64,000 nt of DNA from Weissella cibaria (GCF_004521965.1 NZ_SDGK01000088.1:1-64000), one strand, 5' to 3'; numbered from the stretch's first letter, positions 27,271 to 42,095 are shown. Made by a program: numbers and translations. The notes: generated by a model not told the origin, from the letters alone.

Positions 27271-31622
<4,352 letters not shown>

Positions 31623-31675
31623 AAATGAATATCAGTTGACGATAGGCAATATTTCGCCAACTAAAGGAGTAACAC

Positions 31676-32860
31676 ATGCGTGCATTAAAATGGATTGCCG
31701 GTATTTTCGGTGTTGTTGTGCTAGCAGCCGCACTCGTGTTCTTTGGAAATTTCTTTTCAAAGAACTCATCAAATATCGCGACAAAATCTAGCACAACGAA
31801 GTCTGCGAATTCTTCATCAAAAAAAGGAATTCAAGTCACTGGTAAAACGGATGATTCATCATACAAAATCGTCATTAAAGACGGTAAGTATTTAACAAGC
31901 AAGGCCCGTGGTATTACGGCTGGTCAAGAATCAAACAACTTCAATATGGTGAGTTTTGAAAGCGGCCTCTTAGACTTTTCAAAGGAGCACTTCAATACAT
32001 CTAAGTATGTGTTCCAAGAGGGTCAATATCTCTCAGCTACAACGGCAACAGAGTGGTTGAACCGTAAGTCAGCCGATAATCCAGATGGATTAAATCCTGA
32101 GGATAACGGTAAAACTGACGATTCACGAGCACCTTTCTACCTACAGACACTTGAAGAACAGGACTTCATGACGCAAGATGGTAACGACTTGAAACTTGCT
32201 GGAATCGTTATTGGTATGGCTATGAATACGCAAGATGTCTACCAAAAGGAACAGTGGGGTGCAAACTTTACGCAAGACATTTCAAAGGCTGACCGCATTG
32301 CGCACGGTAAGGAAATGGCTGCAGAAGTTGTCAAGCGCTACCGCGCCATGAGCGGTGTTGGCAATGATGTGCCAATTTATGTGGCGATGTACGCCCAAGC
32401 ACCTGAGGATTCATTATCAGGTGGTAATTTCTATAGCTGGAGTGTTGCTAATTCGGGGGATACCTTGGCTAATTGGACCAATCTTGATCGTCAGACGGTT
32501 GTTTTGCCAATGCAAGATGGGACAACATCAGAAAAGTCCGTTGGTAGTGCTTTGAATACGAGTTTTAAGAACTTCACGGATAAGCTCCAAGGATTCTTCC
32601 CAAACTTGTCTTCAATCACTGGCCAAGCGTCTTATGCTGGCTCGAATTTGAAGGGATTGAACGTCACTGTTTCAACACAATTCTACTCAGCAACAGAAAT
32701 TGAAAGCTTTGCTAACTACATTGCTGAAACAGCACCAAGTTATCTACCAAATGGCGTCCCTGTACAAATTCGTCTGGAAGCTTCAACTGGTATGCAAGCC
32801 TACATTATCAAGGATGCTAATGATAGTAAGTACACTGTCACAATCCTTGGTTCATACTAA
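31676..32860 (+). CDS. camS: CamS family protein (sex pheromone cAM373-like)
   Basis: A 394-residue surface protein of the CamS family, which follows ligA in many Bacilli (YerH). After the N-terminal hydrophobic helix (about 5-26) comes a Ser/Lys linker, then family blocks such as GRKSADNPDGLNPE-like text, SRAPFYLQTLEEQDFMT and the KALRIAHGKEMAAEVVKRYR-like helix. Relatives are lipoproteins whose signal peptide can release a pheromone. Here no cysteine follows the helix (FFGNFFSKNSS), so lipid anchoring is not expected. AAGGAG precedes the ATG. Confidence 0.88.
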   Translation: MRALKWIAGIFGVVVLAAALVFFGNFFSKNSSNIATKSSTTKSANSSSKKGIQVTGKTDDSSYKIVIKDGKYLTSKARGITAGQESNNFNMVSFESGLLDFSKEHFNTSKYVFQEGQYLSATTATEWLNRKSADNPDGLNPEDNGKTDDSRAPFYLQTLEEQDFMTQDGNDLKLAGIVIGMAMNTQDVYQKEQWGANFTQDISKADRIAHGKEMAAEVVKRYRAMSGVGNDVPIYVAMYAQAPEDSLSGGNFYSWSVANSGDTLANWTNLDRQTVVLPMQDGTTSEKSVGSALNTSFKNFTDKLQGFFPNLSSITGQASYAGSNLKGLNVTVSTQFYSATEIESFANYIAETAPSYLPNGVPVQIRLEASTGMQAYIIKDANDSKYTVTILGSY

Positions 32861-32867
32861 AAAGTTT

Positions 32868-32902
32868 AACCGGCAATCCCCTAAAATGGATTGTCGGTTT
32901 TT
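32868..32902 (+). terminator. Terminator of the pcrA-ligA-camS operon
   Basis: AACCGGCAATCC (32868-32879) pairs with GGATTGTCGGTT (32888-32899), with one G-T pair, followed by TTT. Confidence 0.85.
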
Positions 32903-32964
32903 ACTTGCAATTTACTAAGAATACCCGTAGTATAGAAAAAATGAAATTTTGGGGGAGTAAGAAT

Positions 32965-33600
32965 ATGGGAATGCATCAATACCTGTCTGGATTAAATGAA
33001 TTGGAAATGATTACGCGTGCACCGGGTTACTTCAAGTACCAACCACATTCTGTTGCGGCCCATTCATGGAAAGTAACTGAAGCTGCGCAATTTTTGGGTG
33101 ACATCGAGGAGCAGTCTGGCAATGAAATTGATTGGCGAATGTTGTACGAGAAGGCTTTAAATCACGATATTACGGAGCGCTTCATTGGGGATATCCGAAC
33201 ACCCGTTAAGTACGCATCTGCTACCTTACGTCAAATGTTAGCAGATGTTGAAGATTCGTTATCAGATAACTTCGTCAAAACAGAAATTCCAACGGAGCTA
33301 CAAGCAGTATACAAGCGCCGGCTTCACGAAGGTAAGGACGATACTTTGGAGGGACGTATCCTTTCCGTCGCCGATAAGGTTGACTTATTGTATGAAGCAT
33401 ACGGCGAACTACAGAAGGGTAACCCTGAGCCTGTGTTCTTGGAGATTTACAAGGAAAGTCTCGCCACTATTTTCGCCTTCCGTGATATGCCAAGTGTCGC
33501 TTATTTCATTAAGGAGGTTTTGCCAGAACTATTAGCAGAACAATTTCCTGGATCAGAACAACTCCAGCGTATCTACATTGGAATCTTTAATTCAAAATAG
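32965..33600 (+). CDS. HD-domain phosphohydrolase, YfbR-like
   Basis: A 211-residue metal-dependent phosphohydrolase of the YfbR/HD_3 type; characterised relatives are 5'-deoxynucleotidases. The metal ligands are H in HSWKVTEAAQ, HD in ALNHDITERFIGD and a distal Asp in VADKVDLLYEAY. The ATG at 32965 follows GGGGGAG by 8 bp. The open frame extends upstream into the camS terminator, so the longer version is rejected. It is monocistronic. Confidence 0.88.
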   Translation: MGMHQYLSGLNELEMITRAPGYFKYQPHSVAAHSWKVTEAAQFLGDIEEQSGNEIDWRMLYEKALNHDITERFIGDIRTPVKYASATLRQMLADVEDSLSDNFVKTEIPTELQAVYKRRLHEGKDDTLEGRILSVADKVDLLYEAYGELQKGNPEPVFLEIYKESLATIFAFRDMPSVAYFIKEVLPELLAEQFPGSEQLQRIYIGIFNSK

Positions 33601-33630
33601 AGAATTTCCGTTATAATAATAGTAAGAAAT

Positions 33631-33660
33631 AAAAAGCCACTACACTCTCAGTGGCTTTTT
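33631..33660 (+). terminator. Terminator after the HD-domain gene
   Basis: AAAAAGCCACT (33631-33641) pairs perfectly with AGTGGCTTTTT (33650-33660). Confidence 0.88.
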
Positions 33661-33718
33661 GATTGTTGTACCAACCAGTGATGTTTAACTGTAATCATTG
33701 GTACTATAGAGAGAATCT

Positions 33719-34830
33719 ATGAGAGTAATTCGCATTTTATTGTTCAACGCAGTCGTTGTTGCTGAACTTGCGGTTGGCCTGGCGAGTCACCCCACTGTGA
33801 TTGCTGCTGCACCAGCAACGGCAGAAGAAATCAATAATAACTATAAAACTGTTCGATCGACGAAAGATTCGCTGGGACACAAAATTTTTGCATAACAGCA
33901 AATTGTGGCGAAAGACAATGCTGATGTCTATCGTATTTTAGCAAAAAAATCCGACGGATCATTTCAACAAATTGCCTCTACAAATGATAAAAGTGTGCTG
34001 AAAAAGTGGACGCATTATTGGGCACTGCCATATATTCAAAATACGTCGTCCCTGACACCACAACAAGCATCATTAAAGTCACACACAAAATTACTGTCAT
34101 TTGTGGACGGACAATTGCCGAATAATTTGTCAATTAAAACACTAAAAAACACGTTGGTAACCGCTGATGCGCAAGTGTCGATTATGGCCCCCATCAAAAA
34201 GGGACAGTGGACAACAACACTCTACTATCATATTAAAAGTGATGCTGACGACGATGGTTATGTTAGTGCGAAAGCAGTTAAACAATTAACCGACCCCAAT
34301 CAAGCAAGTAGCGCGTCGACAAATAATGCCACTTTGCCGTTTGATAAAAAAATATGTCTGAAATCAACGCATTACGCAAAAAATGGCGAAAAAAAGGTAG
34401 TATTTAACAATAAATCGCTCATTATCGCGCACAGCAGCAAGCCAAACTGGGGATACTCGATAACCATATGGGCATGCAGACGGCCTTTGATCGCAAAGGT
34501 GGTAACACTTGGTCACTATCTGGGGAAAACCTTCAGATGGGGGACACGACCACATTTGGGACATCAGCAACTGATTTTGGTAAAAATACGGTTGCTAACT
34601 GGTACACTAATAATGGCGTTGCCAATTTTTCTCACCGAAAGCTGATGTTGTCGCTGTACATGAATCAAATTGGGATCGCGTTAAGTAAAAAAGACGGTAA
34701 ATTCATTATCGTAACGGAATTTGGTTCAACTAAAAATATCAATCAGACTGGCATCGATGCTTGGAATGATTATTTCCAATCGACCCGCGAAACGGGGGCA
34801 TTCAATCGACCAGCGCATGATCTAAACTAA
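33719..34830 (+). pseudogene. Secreted CAP/SCP-domain protein, disrupted
   Basis: Begins MRVIRILLFNAVVVAELAVG and an AAAPATAEE cleavage region, a Sec signal peptide. A TAA at 33893-33895 stops it at residue 58. The long middle frame (33905-34340) is repeat-like and extracellular in character. A frameshift near 34345 precedes SEINALRKK and GDTTTFGTSATDFGKNTVANWY, a CAP (SCP/PR1-like) domain end like that of the intact CAP protein at 60746. The last part, to 34830, is open. The terminal CAP piece alone has no signal and is unlikely to be made. Confidence 0.75.
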
Positions 34831-34852
34831 CAATACGGAAGCGAGGGGTAAT

Positions 34853-36865
34853 ATGGTAAATCGCGATGATAGTCATGAATATGAGGTGGTTTCAAAATAT
34901 GAGCCAACCGGTGACCAGCCAACAGCGATCGACAAGCTAGTAACCGGTCTTAAAAATGGGGAAAAAGAACAAATTTTGTTAGGTGCCACCGGAACAGGAA
35001 AAACATTTACTATTTCGAATGTGATTGCCCAGGCCAACAAACCCGTTCTTGTCTTATCACACAATAAGACGCTGGCTGGCCAATTATACGGTGAATTTAA
35101 AGAGTTTTTCCCAAATAACGCGGTTGAATACTTCGTTTCTTACTATGACTACTATCAGCCCGAGGCATACGTACCATCATCTGATACCTATATTGAAAAA
35201 GACTCTTCAATCAACGATGAGATTGATAAGTTGCGTAATTCTGCGACGGCTTCCTTACTTGCTCGAAACGACACCATCGTCGTGGCATCAGTCTCGTCAA
35301 TTTTTGGATTAGGTAGTCCTGAACAGTATAATGACCACGTTATCAACGTCCGTGTGGGTGACGTGATTGAACGTAACGACCTCATGCGTCGCCTAGTTGA
35401 TATTCAATTCCAACGCAATGATATTGACTTCCAACGTGGTCGTTTCCGCGCTCGTGGTGATGTTTTAGAAGTCTTTCCAGCATCATCTGATGCTAAGGCG
35501 TTGCGCATTGAATTCTTTGGTGATGAAGTTGACCGGATTCGTGAAGTTGATTCCCTTACTGGTGCAGTAACGTCTGACCTAGACTTGGCCACCATTTTCC
35601 CAGCCACTCATTTTATGACCAATGATGCCATTCGTGAGCGAGCACTAAAGACCATCCAAGCTGAATTGGATGCCCAACTAAAAGTCTTTGAAGAAGAAGG
35701 CAAATTGTTGGAAGCACAACGCCTGAAGCAACGTACTGAATATGATATTGAGATGATTCGCGAAATGGGCTTCACCAGTGGCATCGAAAATTATTCACGC
35801 CACATGGACGGACGAGCCCCGGGCGAACCACCGTTCACGTTACTCGACTTTTTCCCAGATGATTTCTTAATTGTTGTGGACGAGTCTCACGTAACCATGC
35901 CCCAAGTACGTGGTATGTATAAGGGGGACCGTGCCCGTAAGGAAACGTTGATTGACTTTGGATTCCGACTACCATCGGCTCTGGATAATCGACCACTACG
36001 TTTAGAAGAATTTGAAGAGCACGTTAACCAAATTATCTACATGTCAGCGACACCTGGTGATTATGAAGAAGCGCGGGTTAGCCAAGATGATGTCGCCCAA
36101 CAAATCATTCGTCCAACTGGACTACTCGATCCGGAAATCGAAGTTCGGCCAGTTATGGGTCAGATTGACGACTTGTTGGGTGAAATTAACGAACGTGTCG
36201 CCAAAGATGAACGTGTGTTCGTAACGACGCTTACCAAAAAAATGGCGGAAGATTTAACCGATTACCTTGAAGATGTTGGGGTTAAGGTTAAGTACTTGCA
36301 CTCTGATATTAAAACACTTGAGCGTACTGAAATTATTCGTGATTTACGACTTGGCAAGTTTGATGTTTTAGTAGGTATTAACTTGCTTCGTGAAGGAATT
36401 GACGTACCGGAAGTTTCTCTAGTCGCGATTTTAGATGCCGACAAGGAAGGGTTCTTACGTAATACTCGCTCGCTGATTCAAACAATTGGACGTGCGGCCC
36501 GTAATGAAAACGGTCACGTTATTATGTACGCCGACAACATAACTGGGTCAATGCAAGCTGCGATGGAAGAAACCGCCCGGCGTCGCACGATTCAAATGTC
36601 ATACAATCAAGAACATGATATTACGCCTCATACCATCAAAAAGGAAATTCGTGGTCTCATTTCCGTTAGCCATGATACGGCGGAGACCAACGAATCAACT
36701 AGCTTTACTGAAGTTTCCTTTAAGGACATGGCTCGCCCAGATCAGGAAGCAATGATTGCTAACTTGGAAGACCAAATGCGCGCAGCCGCCAAGCGATTGG
36801 ACTTTGAAGAGGCTGCTAGCTTACGTGATGCCGTCATGGAGCTTAAACTACAACTTGGTATCTGA
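34853..36865 (+). CDS. uvrB: Excinuclease ABC subunit B
   Basis: A 670-residue damage-verification helicase of nucleotide excision repair. Walker A is GATGTGKTF (about 41-49), with the beta-hairpin region in [20 protein letters not shown], the DEAD-like DESH box (VVDESHVTM), motif VI in QTIGRAARN and the C-terminal UVR domain [20 protein letters not shown]. Length is normal. AGGGG precedes the ATG. uvrA, its usual neighbour, is not next to it. Confidence 0.96.
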   Translation: MVNRDDSHEYEVVSKYEPTGDQPTAIDKLVTGLKNGEKEQILLGATGTGKTFTISNVIAQANKPVLVLSHNKTLAGQLYGEFKEFFPNNAVEYFVSYYDYYQPEAYVPSSDTYIEKDSSINDEIDKLRNSATASLLARNDTIVVASVSSIFGLGSPEQYNDHVINVRVGDVIERNDLMRRLVDIQFQRNDIDFQRGRFRARGDVLEVFPASSDAKALRIEFFGDEVDRIREVDSLTGAVTSDLDLATIFPATHFMTNDAIRERALKTIQAELDAQLKVFEEEGKLLEAQRLKQRTEYDIEMIREMGFTSGIENYSRHMDGRAPGEPPFTLLDFFPDDFLIVVDESHVTMPQVRGMYKGDRARKETLIDFGFRLPSALDNRPLRLEEFEEHVNQIIYMSATPGDYEEARVSQDDVAQQIIRPTGLLDPEIEVRPVMGQIDDLLGEINERVAKDERVFVTTLTKKMAEDLTDYLEDVGVKVKYLHSDIKTLERTEIIRDLRLGKFDVLVGINLLREGIDVPEVSLVAILDADKEGFLRNTRSLIQTIGRAARNENGHVIMYADNITGSMQAAMEETARRRTIQMSYNQEHDITPHTIKKEIRGLISVSHDTAETNESTSFTEVSFKDMARPDQEAMIANLEDQMRAAAKRLDFEEAASLRDAVMELKLQLGI

Positions 36866-36881
36866 TGACATTGCACACTAT

Positions 36882-36889
36882 GTTATAAT
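36882..36889 (+). promoter_or_regulatory. Extended -10 promoter of the acc genes
   Basis: TGTTATAAT contains a TGn extension directly before TATAAT (36884-36889), 57 bp upstream of accB. No convincing -35 and no FabT-like palindrome were seen. Confidence 0.5.
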
Positions 36890-36945
36890 GTTTATTGGTA
36901 TTTCTGTTGTAAATGCAGGAAAATATAGATTGCTAGGGGATTATC

Positions 36946-37359
36946 ATGGATTTTAGTCTAGCTGATATTCAGGCGTTAATGCGTGATTTCGAGAATAGTT
37001 CATTACGTGAATTCAAACTCGATATGGATGACACCCATTTACACTTGAACAAAAATGAAGCGCAAACGACACCTGTGTATCAAACAACAACGGTTGATAC
37101 ACCAGTTACTGTTGACGAAACACTAACAATCACGGCCCCATTGGTTGGGACATTGTATTTAGCTTCGAAACCGGGTGTTGCAAACTTCAAGCAAGTTGGC
37201 GACCCTGTTTCGATTGGTGAAACAGTGGCAATTATCGAATCGATGAAGTTAATGACTGAGGTACACAGTGAGGTAGCCGGGACTATTGTGGCTATTAACG
37301 CTGAAAATGAAACGGTCGTTGGGTATGACGACGTTTTGTTTACGGTACAACCGAATTAA
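36946..37359 (+). CDS. accB: Biotin carboxyl carrier protein of acetyl-CoA carboxylase
   Basis: A 137-residue carrier of activated CO2 for the first step of fatty acid synthesis. The N-terminal helix (SLADIQALMRDFENS) and a Thr-rich linker precede the biotinyl domain, with the biotin lysine in ESMKLM (Lys101) and a VGTLYLASKPG thumb-like start. GGGGAT precedes the ATG. It heads accB-accC-accD-accA. Confidence 0.94.
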   Translation: MDFSLADIQALMRDFENSSLREFKLDMDDTHLHLNKNEAQTTPVYQTTTVDTPVTVDETLTITAPLVGTLYLASKPGVANFKQVGDPVSIGETVAIIESMKLMTEVHSEVAGTIVAINAENETVVGYDDVLFTVQPN

Positions 37360-37372
37360 TTCATGAGAAAGA

Positions 37373-37401
37373 GAGGCCGGAACGTTGTTCCAGCCTCTTT
37401 T
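37373..37401 (+). terminator. Terminator-like hairpin between accB and accC
   Basis: GAGGCCGGAAC (37373-37383) pairs with GTTCCAGCCTC (37387-37397) around a 3-nt loop and is followed by TTTT. It lies inside the acc gene cluster and could lower expression of accCDA relative to accB. Confidence 0.75.
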
Positions 37402-37423
37402 ACGTTAATGGAGTTTAAAAATA

Positions 37424-38800
37424 ATGTACAAAAAAGTATTAGTTGCAAATCGTGGTGAAATTGCAGTCCGTATCATTCGGGCTTTGCATGAGTTGAATAT
37501 CAAAGCAGTGGCAATTTATAGCACTGCAGACAAGGAAGCTTTGCACGTACAACTAGCCGATGAGGCAATTGGGGTTGGCGGACCTAAGCCGCACGATTCG
37601 TACTTAAACCGGCAAAACATTGTCAGTGCTGCCTTATTGACCGGTGCTGAAGCCGTCCACCCCGGCTATGGCTTCTTATCTGAAAATGCCATGTTTGTGA
37701 ACATGCTACATGACGTTGGTATTGATTTTATCGGCCCTCGAGCTGAGACCATTGATTTAATGGGGGATAAAGCGGCAGCTCGAGAGACAATGCGAGCGGC
37801 TGGCATTCCCGTCATTCCGGGAAGCATCGGTACATTAGCAACGAGTCAAGAAGCTGCTGAAATTAGTGCTGAAATCGGTTATCCGGTCATGCTTAAAGCA
37901 GCCGCTGGTGGTGGTGGTAAAGGTATGCGTTTCATTCCTGACGCCGCAACTTTAGTTGAACAATTCGATCGCGCGCAAGCTGAAGCGGTACGTGCTTTTG
38001 GATTCGGTGAGATGTATGTCGAAAAAGTAATGACAGACGTTCGCCACATCGAAGTTCAAATCATGCGTGATGCAACAGGACAGACCGTTTATTTTCCGGA
38101 ACGTGATTGCTCTATTCAACGTAATCACCAAAAAATGATTGAAATGTCGCCTGCAGTAGGTATCACAAGTGAGATTCGTGAAAATCTAGGCCATCTGGCG
38201 GTAAAAGCTGCGAACACTTTAAACTACGTTAATACCGGCACCTTTGAATTTCTTGCCGACCGCGATAATCATTTTTATTTTATGGAAATGAATACCCGGA
38301 TCCAAGTTGAGCATCCAGTCACCGAAGCCGTGACGGGCCTAGACCTCGTTAAGATGCAAATCCTTGTGGCTGCAGGTGAACCATTGCCAGTTGCCCAACA
38401 GGATATCCAAGTTAAACAGCATGCAGTAGAAGTGCGTTTAAATGCTGAAAACCCACTCAAAAACTTTCAACCGAGCGCTGGACAAATTTCATTTAGTTAC
38501 TTACCGTTTGGTGGCCCTGGCGTGCGTTTTGATTCGGCGATTTATACTGGCGAAGAAATTGCTCCCTATTATGATTCAATGATTGGCAAAGTTATTGTAT
38601 CTGCCAATAGTCGCGACGAGGTCTTCACAAAGTTATCTCGTACACTGGATGAAGTGGTTATTCACGGTATTGATACTAATCTCTCAATTCAACGGGACTT
38701 AGTGTACAATCAGGCCGTACAGCAAGGCATCGTCCCAATTGATTTTGTGGAAACGACATTTTTGCCGGCCTGGTCAGTAGAGGAGATTCAAGAACCATGA
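37424..38800 (+). CDS. accC: Acetyl-CoA carboxylase, biotin carboxylase subunit
   Basis: A 458-residue ATP-grasp enzyme that carboxylates biotin on AccB. The start MYKKVLVANRGEIAVRIIRA, the glycine-rich lid AAAGGGGKGMRF, and MNTRIQVEHPVTEAVTGLDL with the catalytic residues are present. The stop overlaps the accD start (ATGA). TGGAG lies upstream. A complete, normal-length subunit. Confidence 0.96.
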   Translation: MYKKVLVANRGEIAVRIIRALHELNIKAVAIYSTADKEALHVQLADEAIGVGGPKPHDSYLNRQNIVSAALLTGAEAVHPGYGFLSENAMFVNMLHDVGIDFIGPRAETIDLMGDKAAARETMRAAGIPVIPGSIGTLATSQEAAEISAEIGYPVMLKAAAGGGGKGMRFIPDAATLVEQFDRAQAEAVRAFGFGEMYVEKVMTDVRHIEVQIMRDATGQTVYFPERDCSIQRNHQKMIEMSPAVGITSEIRENLGHLAVKAANTLNYVNTGTFEFLADRDNHFYFMEMNTRIQVEHPVTEAVTGLDLVKMQILVAAGEPLPVAQQDIQVKQHAVEVRLNAENPLKNFQPSAGQISFSYLPFGGPGVRFDSAIYTGEEIAPYYDSMIGKVIVSANSRDEVFTKLSRTLDEVVIHGIDTNLSIQRDLVYNQAVQQGIVPIDFVETTFLPAWSVEEIQEP

Positions 38801-39651
38801 CGCAATTATTTGAAAATAACCCGAATAAATTTAAACACACAGCACCTGCGGATGCCCGGACTCGTGGGCAAAAGGGTGATTGGGTAATTTGTGCTTTTTG
38901 TGGCGCACAACAGTATAAAGAAGAGCTTGGCGAGTTCTTAGTTTGTGGTGTTTGTGGCTTTGGGTTTCGCTTAGGTGCGGCACAGCGTGCCAATATGATG
39001 ACAGACAGTTTTACAGAATGGCACGCTGACATTGAAATGACAACACGGGATTTCCCTGGCTATGCCGAAAAGTTAACGCGCGCTCAGGCTGCGACTGGCC
39101 TAAAAGAGGCTGTTTTGACTGGTGAAGCCATCATTGAACATCAGCGGACTGCCTTGGCCATTATGGACGCTGGTTTCATGATGGGGTCATTAGGTGCTAA
39201 GACTGGCGCCAAGTTGGTGGCTCTATTTGATGATGCGACGGCAAACGGCTTACCAGTTATCCTTTTTTCTGCATCTGGCGGTGCGCGAATTCAGGAAGGT
39301 ATTCGAAGTCTGATGCAATTAGCAAACGTTTCTGCAGCAATCGCACGGCATCGCGAGACGGGTTTGGTATACATTGTTGTCCTAACCGATCCAACCATGG
39401 GTGGGGTCACAGCTTCCTTTGCTATGCAAGGTGACATTATCTTGTCTGAGCCACATGCCTTGGTCGGTTTTGCTGGTCGCCGAGTTATCGAACAAACAAT
39501 TCATGAAACACTACCCAAGGATTTCCAACGTGCTGAGCATATGCAAGCTAGCGGATTCATTGATGCGATTGTCGCGCGACCTGAGTTGCAACATTACCTT
39601 GGTCAGCTCTTGCGCGTACACCAAGCACCGAAGGAGGACGCCTATGTCTGA
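38797..39651 (+). CDS. accD: Acetyl-CoA carboxylase, carboxyltransferase beta subunit
   Basis: A 284-residue subunit with the N-terminal zinc ribbon intact (CAFCG and CGVCG) and the carboxyltransferase crotonase-like core, including SASGGARIQEGI and TDPTMGGVTASFAM. It overlaps accC by 4 bp and accA by 8 bp, indicating translational coupling. Confidence 0.95.
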   Translation: MTQLFENNPNKFKHTAPADARTRGQKGDWVICAFCGAQQYKEELGEFLVCGVCGFGFRLGAAQRANMMTDSFTEWHADIEMTTRDFPGYAEKLTRAQAATGLKEAVLTGEAIIEHQRTALAIMDAGFMMGSLGAKTGAKLVALFDDATANGLPVILFSASGGARIQEGIRSLMQLANVSAAIARHRETGLVYIVVLTDPTMGGVTASFAMQGDIILSEPHALVGFAGRRVIEQTIHETLPKDFQRAEHMQASGFIDAIVARPELQHYLGQLLRVHQAPKEDAYV

Positions 39652-40417
39652 CAAAAAACCGATTGAAATCGTTCAGGCTTCCCGTGAAGACCGCTTTTTG
39701 GCTCGTGATATTATTGCTGGTTTGATAACAGATTTTCAAGAATTACACGGTGATCGCGCTCAAGGAGATGATCCCGCCATCATCGGAGGCGTTGGCCTGT
39801 TGGATGAACATCCAGTTACAGTTATTGCCATCAATCGTGGTGCTGAAATCGCTGAGAAATTAAAAACGCGTAACGGATCACCTGAAGCGAGCGGTTATCG
39901 GAAAGCGTTGCGCTTGATGCAACAAGCCGATCGATTCAATCGGCCAATCATCACCTTCATTAATACACCAGGCGCTTTTCCAGGCAAAACTGCTGAAGAA
40001 GGCGGGATTGGTCAAGCAATTGCTGAGAGTATCTTGCAAAGCATGTCCTTTAAGGTGCCAATGATTGCTGTTATATACGGAGAAGGCGGGTCAGGCGGGG
40101 CGCTAGCACTAGCAACATCTAACCGAGTATGGATGTTCGAACACGCCATCTATGCCATGTTGTCACCAGAAGGGTTTGCATCGATCCTGTTTAAGGACGC
40201 CAAAAGAGCAGATGAAGCCGCCGCATTATTGGGCTTAACCCCACAGGAATTGTTAGCGGCTCACGTCGTGGATCGTGTTATTCCTGAAATTGATGATCAT
40301 GTTGCATTTTACGAACAACTTCGATTCGATTTGAAAAATGAAATAGCCGACCTACAAAAGCTGTCGACTACAGAACTGATTACACAACGTCAACAACGTT
40401 TTGCACAATTTTCATAA
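39644..40417 (+). CDS. accA: Acetyl-CoA carboxylase, carboxyltransferase alpha subunit
   Basis: A 257-residue subunit that pairs with AccD to transfer CO2 from biotin to acetyl-CoA. It contains GYRKALRLMQQADRFNRPI, FINTPGAFPG and YGEGGSGGALALAT, the CoA-binding and oxyanion regions. The ATG at 39644 follows GGAGG and overlaps the accD stop; an upstream frame from 39401 is only a shadow inside accD. Last gene of the cluster. Confidence 0.95.
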   Translation: MSDKKPIEIVQASREDRFLARDIIAGLITDFQELHGDRAQGDDPAIIGGVGLLDEHPVTVIAINRGAEIAEKLKTRNGSPEASGYRKALRLMQQADRFNRPIITFINTPGAFPGKTAEEGGIGQAIAESILQSMSFKVPMIAVIYGEGGSGGALALATSNRVWMFEHAIYAMLSPEGFASILFKDAKRADEAAALLGLTPQELLAAHVVDRVIPEIDDHVAFYEQLRFDLKNEIADLQKLSTTELITQRQQRFAQFS

Positions 40418-40420
40418 ATA

Positions 40421-40449
40421 AAAAGGACCTCAAAAATGAGGTCCTTTTT
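40421..40449. terminator. Bidirectional terminator between accA and dtpT
   Basis: AAAAGGACCTC (40421-40431) pairs perfectly with GAGGTCCTTTT (40438-40448), with A and T tracts on both sides, between convergent genes. Confidence 0.9.
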
Positions 40450-40461
40450 ATTTATAATTTA

Positions 40462-41922
40462 TTAATCTGACAACCCGACTTGAAGTGCCTTAATCCGCTT
40501 AGAAGCAATCCAAAGCAAGAAACCAGCCACAATCGTAATACCACCAATAAGCAAGAAGTAATTAATTTCTGTTGATTTTGAGTACAACTGAACTAACTGG
40601 GCGTTCGCTGCCTGAGCGGTTGCATCAGATAGATTCCAAACAGTTAGCATTTGTGCCTGGAATGCCACCGGCGCCATTTTTGCTGACGCTGATAGTCCAA
40701 CTGGTGAGATGAGCATTTCACCAACTTCAACCAAAGCCCACGAGGCAATCAACCACAGTGCGTTGAAGTGGTGGTTAACACCATACAACATGCCTGGAAA
40801 TGCCATCCAAACAAATGATAGCCCAGCAAAAACAAGTCCTAGTGAGAATTTAACGCCCGTTGATGGTTGCTTATCACGTAGCTTTTTAGACCATAGCCAC
40901 ACAAAGAATGGCGTAAACAACATAATGAACAAGGGATTTAATGACTGGAACCAAGATGCTGGTGCACCGTGCAAGGCTGTCTGATCAGATGCAAACAACG
41001 CCAAGACAACGGATCCTTGTTCTTCGATTGACCAGAAGAGCATCGCTGCAATAAAGAGGGGAATGTATGCCCAAACGCGCTTGCGCTCCGCTTTGGTCGT
41101 CTTATCAGAAGTTAACATGACCACAAAGTAAATGACTGGCACCAAAATCGCCACAAACGTCAGCAAATTAATGACGTTGTTAATGTTCAATACATGCATC
41201 ATGTCCATCGCGCCAATGATTACAGCAAATACGATGATAATCCCAAGAATTTTATAAATCAACGGCATGATTTCTTCCGGTTGCAACGGAGAAGGTGCCT
41301 GGTGCGCTGTATCCTTCAAATGTTTGCGCCCATCAAGGCTGTATTGGATAAGGCCGAAGAACATTCCAATTGCCGCTAATGAGAATGCAACGTGAAAATT
41401 AACATGTACTTGAAACCACCCAACCAAAAGAGGTGCGACGAACGCGCCCAGATTGATACCAAACACGTAGATAGAAAAGCCGGCATCACGGCGCTCATCC
41501 CCAGGCTGATACAAGTTACCGACCATCGTGGCCACGTTCGGCTTCAATAGACCCGTTCCTAAAATAATTAAGGCAATTGATAGGAATAATCCCAGCTTAG
41601 CTAATGGAATTGCCAAGGAAATGTGTCCGAACATAATCAAGACACCCCCGTAGAAGACCGTTCGCCAAGGTCCAAGTACTCGGTCAGATAAATAACCACC
41701 AATAATGCCTGACAAATAAACTAATGATCCATAGATTGACATGATGGCGGCACCAGTTGCTTGGCCAAAACCTAAGCCGCCTTTATCCACCGCATAAATC
41801 ATGTAAAATAGCAAAATGGCACGCATACCATAATATGAAAAACGCTCCCACATTTCGGCGAAGAACAAGGTCATCAGGCCTCGAGGTTGTCCGAAGAAGG
41901 AGGTATCACGTTTCTGTTCCAT
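40462..41922 (-). CDS. dtpT: Proton-dependent di/tripeptide transporter (POT family)
   Basis: A 486-residue symporter with about 14 membrane segments. The POT signature is present: FFAEMWERFSYYGMRAIL (ExxER) and the GGYLSDRVLG loop, then DAGFSIYVFGINLGAFVAPL. The ATG at 41922 (MEQKRDTSFFGQPRGL) has GAGGA 8 bp upstream; five upstream codons in frame lack support. It supplies amino acids as peptides, fitting a cell that has lost arginine synthesis. Confidence 0.93.
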   Translation of the reverse strand: MEQKRDTSFFGQPRGLMTLFFAEMWERFSYYGMRAILLFYMIYAVDKGGLGFGQATGAAIMSIYGSLVYLSGIIGGYLSDRVLGPWRTVFYGGVLIMFGHISLAIPLAKLGLFLSIALIILGTGLLKPNVATMVGNLYQPGDERRDAGFSIYVFGINLGAFVAPLLVGWFQVHVNFHVAFSLAAIGMFFGLIQYSLDGRKHLKDTAHQAPSPLQPEEIMPLIYKILGIIIVFAVIIGAMDMMHVLNINNVINLLTFVAILVPVIYFVVMLTSDKTTKAERKRVWAYIPLFIAAMLFWSIEEQGSVVLALFASDQTALHGAPASWFQSLNPLFIMLFTPFFVWLWSKKLRDKQPSTGVKFSLGLVFAGLSFVWMAFPGMLYGVNHHFNALWLIASWALVEVGEMLISPVGLSASAKMAPVAFQAQMLTVWNLSDATAQAANAQLVQLYSKSTEINYFLLIGGITIVAGFLLWIASKRIKALQVGLSD

Positions 41923-42051
41923 CAGAAAAGTCCTCACTCTTAACAGTTACTCATTGTACTGAATTAATATTCGTAAATTTGACAACGCATTTATTTTACG
42001 CCGGTTTTTTATAGGATGCAATTTTTCTTAATGTATCTCACATTAAACAGA

Positions 42052-42085
42052 AAAAGCGCCTTTGTTAACTGACAAAGACGCTTTT
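42052..42085 (-). terminator. Terminator of the nagB-like remnant
   Basis: AAAAGCGCCTTTGT (42052-42065) faces ACAAAGACGCTTTT (42072-42085), with one mismatch. It lies 10 bp after the stop of the remnant on the minus strand. Confidence 0.8.
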
Positions 42086-42095
42086 AATATTCTCA

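Noticed and set aside
39401-39643. N-terminal extension of AccA
   Set aside because: Lies inside accD in another frame; the ATG at 39644 has GGAGG and the family start.
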